DNA of 20,023 nucleotides, from assembly GCA_021202245.1 (NCBI GenBank), contig JAJQDK010000086.1, forward strand, positions 1-20,023, given 5' to 3'. Of this stretch, positions 1 to 5,805 are shown in pieces. The notes below the pieces were generated by a model. The model ran no database searches. It was not told the DNA's origin and saw only the letters and a program-made list of their open reading frames with translations. Both the position numbers and the translations under genes were made by a program. This DNA is from Clostridiales bacterium. GTDB lineage: Bacteria; Bacillota; Clostridia; Oscillospirales; Acutalibacteraceae. Position 1 is the first letter of the stretch. Each line of letters opens with the position of its first letter.

Positions 1-388
1 CGGAAGGACCTCTTTTTATCAAATTGAGCTGGTCTGGCACAAAAACAACCGCGCAGTATTTTTCAATCAGCGAGGCTGCCGATTTTTTTTCAACACCGTT
101 TATTTCAACCTTTTTTTTATTTCCGGAAAAATTTATTTTTGCGGTTTGCTCTCTTTCTCTGCCCTCAAAGCGCATTTCAAGTCTTGCAAGCTTTTTATCC
201 CAATTTATGACTTCATTGTCCTTTGAGCCTCTGAAAGAATGACCTCCGCAAAAAAACCACAGCGCTTCAAGTAAATTTGTCTTGCCCTGGGCATTATCTC
301 CGTAAATAACATTTACTCCGCTGCAGGGTTTAATTATATTATCCTTCAAATTTCTGTAATTTTCAAATTTCAGCACAATTACTCTCAC
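1..388 (-). CDS. recF: RecF, DNA repair ATPase (partial, N-terminal part)
   Basis: RecF is an SMC-like ATPase that helps load RecA at gaps and stalled forks. The reading frame runs from a GTG at 388-386 to the window edge, so about 129 residues are seen and the C-terminal two thirds are missing. The N-terminus reads MRVIVLKFENYRNLKDN, followed by the Walker A segment GDNAQGKTNLLEAL and later VFVPDQLNLIKRGPS, which matches the RecF stretch before the lid region. The GTG at 388 gives the same spacing to the YRN motif as known RecF proteins; a second in-frame GTG at 376-374 is possible. No strong Shine-Dalgarno is visible, so translation may be coupled to the S4-domain gene ending about 20 bases upstream. 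The position behind dnaA-dnaN is the standard one. Confidence 0.93.
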   Translation of the reverse strand, partial: MRVIVLKFENYRNLKDNIIKPCSGVNVIYGDNAQGKTNLLEALWFFCGGHSFRGSKDNEVINWDKKLARLEMRFEGREREQTAKINFSGNKKKVEINGVEKKSAASLIEKYCAVVFVPDQLNLIKRGPS

Positions 389-408
389 TTTTACAAATCA
401 ATCCCAAA

Positions 409-621
409 TTATTCAACAATCAAAGATAAATCTTTAAATTCGGCAACGTCTCCCGCACGCATTTTTTTGCCTCTCATTGTGCAGATTTCACCGTTTACCT
501 TAACCTCACCGTCTTGAATTGCAAGCTTTGCATGTCCGCCCGTATCTGTCGCTCCGCCGAGCTTCAGCAAATCCTGCAGGCGGATAAATTCGCTGTCAAT
601 TTTAATTTTTTCAGCCTTCAT
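409..621 (-). CDS. yaaA: S4-domain RNA-binding protein, YaaA/RlbA-like
   Basis: This small protein of about 70 residues is a single S4 RNA-binding domain of the kind almost always found between dnaN and recF in Firmicutes. Family members are linked to ribosome or RNA binding, but the exact role is not settled. Diagnostic segments are EFIRLQDLLKLGG near residue 15, GGHAKLAIQDGEVKVNGE in the middle and RGKKMRAGDVAEF near the end, the typical S4 fold. The ATG at 621-619 is preferred over a TTG six bases upstream because GAGG sits seven bases before it. The start lies inside the 3' end of dnaN (overlap of 11 bases), which implies translational coupling in a dnaA-dnaN-yaaA-recF operon. Confidence 0.92.
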   Translation of the reverse strand: MKAEKIKIDSEFIRLQDLLKLGGATDTGGHAKLAIQDGEVKVNGEICTMRGKKMRAGDVAEFKDLSLIVE

Positions 622-1726
622 TTGCAAGCCTCATCGGAACAACTATGCTCAAAAAGCAATCGCCCTTGACAGGTTTTATAATCATCGGCGAAAGCGGACC
701 GTTTAAAATCAGCTTAATTTCATCGGTATCGGTATTTTTGAGAGCGTCTAGTAAATATCTGTTATTAAAGCCTATTTCGACCTCTTCGCCTATTATAGGA
801 ACGGAAATAATGTCGCTTGCTCTGCCCACTGCTGAAGCGCACGAAAGCTTAATCTCATCATTTGCAAAGGCGCATCTTACGGGACTTTGCATCCTGTCAT
901 TATTAAGCAGTGACATTCTCTCCACCGAGTCGATTATAAGCCTGGTATTTATTACGATTTCAGTTTTTTTATCCTCCGGAACTGTCTTTTTGTAATCAAG
1001 GAAGGTTCCTTCTGTAAGTCTTGAAATGACACGGTAGCTTTTTACCTTGAAGGTAATGTGGCGCTGACCGATGATAATTTTAACATTATCCTCATCGTCA
1101 CTTAACAGCTTCAGCACTTCAAGCTGAGTTTTGCCGGGTACGACAAAGCTTGTTTTGCTTTCACTGTCAACATTCTTGGAACGGATAGCCATTCTGTAGC
1201 CGTCTATTGCTATTATTTTGAGAACGCCGTTCTCAATTTCAAACAAAGAACCGGTATATATCGGTTTTGCTGTATTTTCACTGACAGCGTAAACCGTTTG
1301 CCGTATCATTTCACGCAGAGTCTTTGCATTAACGGTGATGCCGTCTGTCTGTTCAAAGGTGGGAAGATCGGGATATTCAACCGAGGACATTCCCACAATC
1401 TGATAATCAACATGACCGCTTTTTATGTAGGTAATCATTCTTTCATCGGTTTCAATCATCACTATTTCTTCGGGCAGTCGGCGAACAATATCCAAAAACA
1501 GCTTTGCGCTTACTACTATCTCACCCTCTGTCTGTATCGTGGCTTCTATATCGGTGGTTATTCCTATTTCAAGGTTGTAACCCGAAATGTTGATGCTTTC
1601 ACCGTACGCCTTTATGAGTATGCCCTCAAGCGCAGGAATTGAAGCCTTGGCGGATACGGCTCTGGAAACATTTGACACAGCATTTGCCAAATCAGTTCTT
1701 AAACACGAAATTTTCACGCTTATCAT
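611..1726 (-). CDS. dnaN: DNA polymerase III sliding clamp, beta subunit
   Basis: DnaN forms the ring-shaped homodimer that tethers DNA polymerase III to the template. At 371 residues it has the family length and the three-domain clamp pattern: ISCLRTDLANAVSNVSRAVS at the N-terminus, VEYPDLPTFEQTDGI at the domain 1-2 junction, and the C-terminal FLSIVVPMRLAN ending, which corresponds to the usual VxMPMR hydrophobic-cleft strand. The start is drawn at ATG 1726-1724; AGGAG lies only three bases upstream of it, so the in-frame GTG at 1717-1715 (giving a KISCLRTDL start, closer to family N-termini) is a real alternative. It lies downstream of dnaA and the origin gap and overlaps the S4-domain gene. 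Confidence 0.96.
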   Translation of the reverse strand: MISVKISCLRTDLANAVSNVSRAVSAKASIPALEGILIKAYGESINISGYNLEIGITTDIEATIQTEGEIVVSAKLFLDIVRRLPEEIVMIETDERMITYIKSGHVDYQIVGMSSVEYPDLPTFEQTDGITVNAKTLREMIRQTVYAVSENTAKPIYTGSLFEIENGVLKIIAIDGYRMAIRSKNVDSESKTSFVVPGKTQLEVLKLLSDDEDNVKIIIGQRHITFKVKSYRVISRLTEGTFLDYKKTVPEDKKTEIVINTRLIIDSVERMSLLNNDRMQSPVRCAFANDEIKLSCASAVGRASDIISVPIIGEEVEIGFNNRYLLDALKNTDTDEIKLILNGPLSPMIIKPVKGDCFLSIVVPMRLANEG

Positions 1727-2048
1727 CTTCTCCTGTTTATTATAATATATTTATTTACGTAGTCGTAGTAGGGGATGTTAAAATGTCAATCAACCTTTAT
1801 TTACGGCTTGTATCTCCTGAAAATCAGCTTCACATAAGAAAAAATTTTTTGTTTGTACTTGTTGAAAAATAAAGGAGCACTTTTTAATTTTCAACATTTC
1901 ATTGATAAATGTTTATGGAATGTTAATAAAAATGTTAATTTTAAATTTAAATAAGTCAACGTTGAATTTCATACGAAATCGGAATTTAAATCGGATTAAA
2001 ATTCAAAGTAAGCTCGCTTAAGACAGGCGAATGTTTATATGAAAATAA
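1727..2048. other. oriC: Putative replication origin (oriC), dnaA-dnaN intergenic
   Basis: This 322-base gap between dnaA and dnaN holds no gene but has the arrangement of the unwinding half of a Firmicutes origin. Next to dnaN is an AT-only stretch around 1737-1756. Read on the dnaA-to-dnaN strand it is preceded by CCCC and then the triplets TAC TAC GAC TAC (1760-1774 on the plus strand as TAG TCG TAG TAG GGG), resembling the DnaA-trio next to a GC cluster in Bacillus. Between this and dnaA are repeated TCAAC-core 9-mers: TGTTGAAAA 1860-1868, TTTTCAACA 1888-1896 (a perfect 9-base inverted pair), TCAACGTTGA 1956-1965 and TCAAC 1790-1794. Several AT-rich inverted repeats occur at 1962-2006. 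No exact TTATNCACA box is present. Confidence 0.72.
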
Positions 2049-3374
2049 TCAGCGGTCGCGGATATTTTTGATTGTATCTTCAATAATTTCTCTTACCTTG
2101 CTGTCCTTTTCCATCATTTTTGTAACCTTTTGTATTGTATAAATTATGGTGGAATAATGACGGTTACCGAATTCCTCGCCTATTGCAACCATTGACAGGG
2201 TGGTAAGCTCTCTTGTGAGATAAATTGCAATATGACGAGCATTGCTTATGTTTTGACTGCGATTTTTCTGAGAGCGCATTTCATCGGGATTTACTCCGTA
2301 GGTTCTCGCAACCTCAGCAATAATTCTTTCAACTGTAACCTCGGGAGGAACATCGTTATTTAAAATATCGGAGATAACCTCCTGGGCGGTGGAAATTGTC
2401 AGCTTTTTATTATTTAAGAGTGATTTTGCCTTGAGCTTTTTAACCGTGCCTTCAAGCTGACGGATATTGGATTTAATTTTTGAAGCTATGTACTCGCATA
2501 CCTCGTTTGGAATATCAACATCAAGCAGCTCGGCTTTTCTTTTTATTATCGCAATTCTCGTTTCAATATCCGGGGGCTGAATATCGGCAATTAAATCCTG
2601 CTCAAAGCGTGAGCGCAGACGGTCGTCAAGAGTTTTGATTTCCTTTGGAGGACGGTCCGAGGTGAGAACAATTTGCTTATGTGCATCATAAAGAGCGTTA
2701 AAGGTATGGAAAAATTCCTCCTGTGTGCTGTCTTTACCCCCGATAAACTGAACGTCGTCCACAAGCAGAATATCGTTTTGTCTGTATTTATGCCTGAACT
2801 CGCTCATCTTTGCAAGCTGCAGCGATTCAATAAGCTCGTTTGTAAAATCATCGCCCTTTATGTAGCAAATAACCTTTGACGGGTCGTTCTTTTTGATTTC
2901 GTTGCCTATGGCATAGAGCAGATGAGTTTTGCCAAGTCCGGAGTTTCCATAAAGAAACAGGGGATTGTAGGCATGCGAGGGATTTGTGGCAACTGCAAGG
3001 CAGGCAGCGTGAGCAAATTTATTTGACGAGCCTACAATAAAGGTGTCAAATGTGTATTCATAATTTGAATCATTGATATTTTCGGCTGACTTTTCGGAGT
3101 CGGATATCATATCACCCGTTTCCTCAGGAATCTTAAGTTCAATTTCAAATTTATGGTCAAACACAGCCTCAAAAGCTTCATTCAAAAGCATCATATAACA
3201 ACGTGTGAGCGTTTGACGATGAAAATCATTCGGAACAAGAAGATAAGCCGTGTTTTTATCAAAATCAAGACTTATCGGCTTTATTCTGCTTATCCAGATA
3301 TTATATGCGACATCGGTTATTTTAGTTTTGCAATAACCGCAAATTACTTCCCAAGCGTCATCAAAAGAATCCAT
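2049..3374 (-). CDS. dnaA: Chromosomal replication initiator DnaA
   Basis: DnaA is the AAA+ ATPase that binds the origin and melts it. The 441-residue protein shows all four domains: an N-terminal interaction domain (about 1-75), an acidic linker (about 80-105), the ATPase core with Walker A GNSGLGKT at 143-150, Walker B LLVDD at 203-207, sensor 1 around LTSD and the arginine-finger region RLRSRFEQ near 252, and a C-terminal helix-turn-helix domain. The domain IV signature reads GNRHYST (403-409) where nearly all DnaA proteins have GGRDH[ST]T, so two positions known to contact DnaA-box bases in E. coli (Asp433 and His434) are His and Tyr. The start has AGAGGA ten bases upstream. A sigma-A promoter at 3460-3488 drives it. 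Confidence 0.97.
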   Translation of the reverse strand: MDSFDDAWEVICGYCKTKITDVAYNIWISRIKPISLDFDKNTAYLLVPNDFHRQTLTRCYMMLLNEAFEAVFDHKFEIELKIPEETGDMISDSEKSAENINDSNYEYTFDTFIVGSSNKFAHAACLAVATNPSHAYNPLFLYGNSGLGKTHLLYAIGNEIKKNDPSKVICYIKGDDFTNELIESLQLAKMSEFRHKYRQNDILLVDDVQFIGGKDSTQEEFFHTFNALYDAHKQIVLTSDRPPKEIKTLDDRLRSRFEQDLIADIQPPDIETRIAIIKRKAELLDVDIPNEVCEYIASKIKSNIRQLEGTVKKLKAKSLLNNKKLTISTAQEVISDILNNDVPPEVTVERIIAEVARTYGVNPDEMRSQKNRSQNISNARHIAIYLTRELTTLSMVAIGEEFGNRHYSTIIYTIQKVTKMMEKDSKVREIIEDTIKNIRDR

Positions 3375-3459
3375 TTTTTATCATTCCTCTCATATGATGT
3401 ATTTTTACACATCAAAAAATTTCATAAATTCAGCGATTTAAAAAATACCATTCCAACTT

Positions 3460-3488
3460 ATTATAACTTAAACTCAGACAAAAATCAA
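3460..3488 (-). promoter_or_regulatory. Sigma-A promoter of dnaA
   Basis: On the minus strand TTGATT (3488-3483) and a perfect TATAAT (3465-3460) are separated by exactly 17 bases. Transcription would start near 3453, giving a leader of about 80 bases before the dnaA start codon. Confidence 0.8.
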
Positions 3489-3596
3489 GAAGATTAAAAG
3501 TTATTTATAGATATTAAAATACTTATATATTAAATAAAAAAATTTTTGAGATTTTTATTTATTAAAAAAAGCAGATATTGATTACTTTTAAATTAA

Positions 3597-3613
3597 CACT
3601 ACAATATGTAGTG
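3597..3613. repeat. Palindrome, operator-like
   Basis: Two perfect 7-base arms, CACTACA and TGTAGTG, flank a 3-base centre. The site is about 60 bases upstream of the rpmH -35 box and about 110 bases upstream of the dnaA promoter. The core TACA-ATA-TGTA recalls BlaI/CopY-type operators (TACAnnTGTA), but the centre is one base longer, so the cognate regulator is not assigned. Confidence 0.5.
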
Positions 3614-3673
3614 GGGCTTGGAAAAAAGTTTATTTCAAAGATTATTTAAAAAAAATAAAATTTTAAATTTTTA

Positions 3674-3702
3674 TTGACTAAGAAGAAAAATTAAGATATA
3701 AT
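3674..3702 (+). promoter_or_regulatory. Sigma-A promoter of rpmH
   Basis: TTGACT at 3674-3679 and a perfect TATAAT at 3697-3702 are separated by 17 bases, a near-consensus promoter fitting a highly expressed ribosomal protein gene. The predicted start near 3709 leaves a structured leader of about 125 bases before rpmH. Confidence 0.88.
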
Positions 3703-3775
3703 GCTAAATTGTAAGGTTATGAGCATAACTGTGCGTGACAGGCTTGCCCGGTTGCGCAGGTTTCAGCTTTAAACG

Positions 3776-3810
3776 TGTGAAATAAGTCGCAAGACTTTAT
3801 TTATTTCAGT
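3776..3810 (+). promoter_or_regulatory. Hairpin in the rpmH leader
   Basis: The leader contains GTC-GCAA-GAC (3787-3796), a stem closed by a GNRA tetraloop and extended by AAATAA on the left and TTTATTTATTT on the right. A second small inverted repeat, GTTATG/CATAAC, lies at 3716-3729. No U-tract follows, so this is not a terminator; it ends about 12 bases before the GGGAGG ribosome-binding site. A role in rpmH translation or mRNA stability is inference. Confidence 0.5.
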
Positions 3811-3836
3811 TATATTTTGAAGGGAGGTTTTCTTTT

Positions 3837-3971
3837 ATGTTGAGAACATATCAGCCTAAGAAGCTTCACAGAAAAAAGGAGCACGGCTTCAGAAAGAGAA
3901 TGTCTATCTCTAACGGTAGAAAGTTTTTGGAAAGAAGAAGAGCAAAAGGGAGAAAAAGGTTGTCTTATTAA
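3837..3971 (+). CDS. rpmH: 50S ribosomal protein L34
   Basis: L34 is the small, very basic protein of the large ribosomal subunit. The reading frame encodes exactly 44 residues, the classic bacterial length, beginning MLRTYQPKKLHRKKEHGF and ending RRRAKGRKRLSY, both diagnostic (family pattern MKRTYQPSKRKRKR.HGFR and GR..L..RR.KGRKRLSA). GGGAGG lies about ten bases before the ATG. The gene has its own strong promoter and a long leader with a GNRA hairpin. It stands divergent to dnaA and is followed by a structured RNA and a terminator, so much of its transcript probably ends before rnpA. Confidence 0.97.
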   Translation: MLRTYQPKKLHRKKEHGFRKRMSISNGRKFLERRRAKGRKRLSY

Positions 3972-4087
3972 GTAAGAGCCGATTAAACAAGTGCGTTATC
4001 TTATTGCTGACGGCATATGCCGTCATTTGCCGCGTTAAAAACGGGGCAGGTCCCTATTTTAAAGAGCTTATTTAATCGGAAATTACT
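3971..4087 (+). ncRNA. Multi-stem structured RNA element between rpmH and rnpA
   Basis: Directly after the rpmH stop codon the sequence can fold into a closed multi-stem RNA. The outer stem pairs 3979-3991 (CCGATTAAACAAG) with 4067-4079 (CTTATTTAATCGG), 12 of 13 pairs, and continues after a 3x3 purine loop (GAG/AAA) as AGTAA 3971-3975 with TTACT 4083-4087. Inside are a perfect hairpin TGACGGC-ATAT-GCCGTCA (4008-4025) and a second hairpin TGCC.CGTT-AAA-AACG.GGCA (4028-4048) with one mismatch. A terminator follows immediately. I do not recognise it as a known RNA family. Alternatives are a processed 3' UTR of rpmH, a cis-regulator of rnpA, or a short inverted-repeat mobile element. Confidence 0.45.
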
Positions 4088-4092
4088 CGGAG

Positions 4093-4123
4093 AGGACCAC
4101 TTAAATCGGTGGTCTTTCTTTTT
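4093..4123 (+). terminator. Intrinsic terminator/attenuator between rpmH and rnpA
   Basis: GACCAC (4095-4100) pairs with GTGGTC (4109-4114) around an 8-base loop and is followed by TTTCTTTTT. Its placement suggests that it ends most rpmH transcripts and lets only a part continue into rnpA, which would balance abundant L34 against scarce RNase P protein. Confidence 0.72.
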
Positions 4124-4162
4124 AAAAGAAAAACGTCTTGTTTGCCGGGTGGTATTGATTTT

Positions 4163-4507
4163 ATGAGTGAGTACATCACTTTGAAGGAAAACAGGGATTT
4201 TTCAAGACTTTACAGAAGAGGAAAATCCTTTGTAAGTCCTGTTTTGGTAACTTATGTAATGAAAAACAAATCCGAAAACCTGCGTTTCGGGATAACCACG
4301 GGCAAAAAGACCGGCAATGCCGTAAAGCGCTCAAGAGCAAGGCGAGTTATAAGAGTGGCTTATTATCAGCTTTATTCTGAAATTAAACCGGGGTATGATT
4401 TTGTTTTTGTAGCCAGAGAAAAAACGCCTTATGTTAAATCAGGTGCAATTTATAAAGCTATGAAAAAGCATTTAAATTCAGCCGGAGTGTTAAAGTGGGA
4501 AAGATAA
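4163..4507 (+). CDS. rnpA: Ribonuclease P protein component
   Basis: RnpA binds the catalytic RNase P RNA and helps cleave 5' leaders from precursor tRNAs. The 114-residue product has the family length and the RNR-type motif region KKTGNAVKRSRARRVIRVAYY, with FRFG-like LRFGITTGKK before it and GYDFVFVAR after it. The ATG at 4163 gives the usual N-terminus MSEYITLKENRDFSRLYRRG and has GGTGG about eleven bases upstream; the frame is open further 5' to an ATG at 4109, but that start lies inside the terminator hairpin and adds unrelated residues. The gene is followed closely by yidD, the normal order. Confidence 0.96.
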   Translation: MSEYITLKENRDFSRLYRRGKSFVSPVLVTYVMKNKSENLRFGITTGKKTGNAVKRSRARRVIRVAYYQLYSEIKPGYDFVFVAREKTPYVKSGAIYKAMKKHLNSAGVLKWER

Positions 4508-4509
4508 AA

Positions 4510-4749
4510 ATGAAAAGGATTCTTTTGGCAACTATTAAATTTTATCAGACCGCTGTTTCCTCTCGGACAGGCCCGCACTGCAAATATACTCCCACCTGCT
4601 CGCAATATGGATATGAAGTTATCAACAGGTTCGGTGCTGTTAAGGGCACTGCTCTTGTATTTTGGCGAGTACTGAGATGCAATCCTTTTTCAAAGGGAGG
4701 ATACGACCCCATACCCGAAAAGAGAGACAAGGTAAGAAAATTAAAGTGA
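4510..4749 (+). CDS. yidD: Membrane protein insertion efficiency factor YidD
   Basis: YidD is a small membrane-associated protein that works with the YidC insertase. The product of 79 residues carries the complete family signature: an amphipathic N-terminal helix, then HCKYTPTCSQYGYEVINRFG with its conserved cysteines, and RVLRCNPFSKGGYDPIP. The ATG at 4510 is preferred; a GTG at 4495 would overlap the end of rnpA. The stop of rnpA is two bases from this ATG, and yidC follows nine bases after the stop, so the three genes are very likely co-transcribed and translationally coupled. Confidence 0.95.
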   Translation: MKRILLATIKFYQTAVSSRTGPHCKYTPTCSQYGYEVINRFGAVKGTALVFWRVLRCNPFSKGGYDPIPEKRDKVRKLK

Positions 4750-4758
4750 GGTAACTAT

Positions 4759-5754
4759 ATGCAAATCTTTGGATTTCTCGGAAGCTGGCTCGGATACATT
4801 CTCTGGGGCATTTTCTACCTTTTTAAAAATTTCAGTGTTTCAATTATCCTGTTCACGGTTTTGGTAAGATTACTGATGTTTCCTTTTACCATCAAGCAGC
4901 AAAAGACAATGGCAAAAACCTCAAAGCTTTCTAAAAAGCAAAAGGAAATTCAGGAAAAGTATGCCAATAACAGAGAAAAAATGCAGGAGGAAATGAATAA
5001 GCTTTACGAAAAAGAAAACGTAAAGCCCGGCGGCGGCTGTCTTACTATGATAGTCCCACTGATTGTTCTTTTGGGCGTATTTTATGCGGTTTCCTATCCT
5101 CTTTCAAACACTCTGCACTTAGACAGCGACAGTATCAATTCGGCGATTGCATATGTGGACACTATTCCCGGCTACGCTTCCTCAATAGGAAGCACCTATC
5201 AGGAAATCAGTTTTCTGAGAATTTTTCCGAATATTATGAATACTGAAGCTATTCAGGGAATTTTTTCAAGCTCGGATATTTCCACAATAGAGATGTTTTA
5301 CAACGGATTTAATACATTCGGCGTGGATTTACTTTCGGTTCCCAGGGAATACGGCTTGTTAAGCCCTATGATTTTATTCCCCGTGCTGTGCTTCCTTTCT
5401 AATGTGCTTTCTCAGGTTATTACTACAAAATTGAACGGAAATCAAGCGGCTCAGCAGCAACAGGGATGTATGAAGGCAATGATTTATATTTTGCCTCTGT
5501 TCTCGGCTTATATCGCCTATACCGTTCCGGCAGCTGTTGGATTTTATTGGATTGTTTCGGCTTTGATAAGTCTTGTTCAGTCAATATTTATCAGTAAAAT
5601 TTACAGTCCCACTCAGATTACGGCAAAATCAGAGGCTCAGCATATTGCACTTATGTATGAAAACGAGGCAAAGGTGCCATATGTTTATGCTCCGCACGAG
5701 CTTAAGTCGGCAAAAAATTCTAAAAGTAAAAATACCGGCAAGAAAAAGAAGTAA
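4759..5754 (+). CDS. yidC: Membrane protein insertase YidC/Oxa1 family
   Basis: YidC inserts membrane proteins on its own or with SecYEG. The 331-residue product starts with membrane segments (FGFLGSWLGYILWGIFYLF), then the Oxa1 core ILFTVLVRLLMFPFTIKQQK with the conserved membrane-buried arginine, a cytoplasmic charged hairpin rich in Lys and Glu (about 50-90), and further hydrophobic segments, ending in a basic tail KNSKSKNTGKKKK typical of ribosome-binding Oxa1 proteins. No lipobox cysteine follows the first membrane segment, unlike Bacillus SpoIIIJ. An extracellular loop rich in Ser and Asn separates the second and third membrane regions (about residues 115-195). GAGGT lies six bases before the ATG. 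Confidence 0.95.
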   Translation: MQIFGFLGSWLGYILWGIFYLFKNFSVSIILFTVLVRLLMFPFTIKQQKTMAKTSKLSKKQKEIQEKYANNREKMQEEMNKLYEKENVKPGGGCLTMIVPLIVLLGVFYAVSYPLSNTLHLDSDSINSAIAYVDTIPGYASSIGSTYQEISFLRIFPNIMNTEAIQGIFSSSDISTIEMFYNGFNTFGVDLLSVPREYGLLSPMILFPVLCFLSNVLSQVITTKLNGNQAAQQQQGCMKAMIYILPLFSAYIAYTVPAAVGFYWIVSALISLVQSIFISKIYSPTQITAKSEAQHIALMYENEAKVPYVYAPHELKSAKNSKSKNTGKKKK

Positions 5755-5758
5755 TTAA

Positions 5759-5778
5759 AAGCGAAGAAGGCTTCGCTT
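5759..5778 (+). other. Hairpin between yidC and jag
   Basis: A perfect 8-base stem, AAGCGAAG, with an AAGG loop pairs with CTTCGCTT. No T-run follows on the plus strand, so it probably does not stop transcription into jag; a processing site or 3' protective hairpin for yidC mRNA is more plausible. On the minus strand it is followed by TTTT, but no gene there would use it. Confidence 0.5.
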
Positions 5779-5805
5779 AAAATATAAAGAATTAAGGTGA
5801 AAATT

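Larger units (their letters stand above)
3375..3673. other. Divergent dnaA-rpmH intergenic region
   Basis: This very AT-rich spacer carries the dnaA promoter and 5' leader and lies just upstream of the rpmH promoter. A DnaA-box-like TTTTACACA (one mismatch to TTATNCACA) occurs at 3403-3411, inside a small inverted repeat TGATGT...ACATCA (3395-3414) in the dnaA leader, a plausible autoregulatory site. A near-pure A/T stretch covers 3497-3570. A 17-base palindrome, CACTACA-ATA-TGTAGTG, is at 3597-3613. No gene is seen. In bipartite Firmicutes origins this would be the second, upstream DnaA-binding half, but consensus boxes are missing. Confidence 0.6.

Noticed and set aside
24..242. Plus-strand ORF of 72 codons
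   Set aside because: It is the antisense shadow of recF, whose minus-strand translation carries the RecF Walker A motif.
645..995. Plus-strand ORF of 116 codons
   Set aside because: It lies wholly antisense to dnaN, with no ribosome-binding site and a composition expected of a shadow frame.
4109..4162. Longer rnpA start at ATG 4109
   Set aside because: It falls inside the terminator hairpin and T-run, has no ribosome-binding site and adds residues not seen in RnpA.
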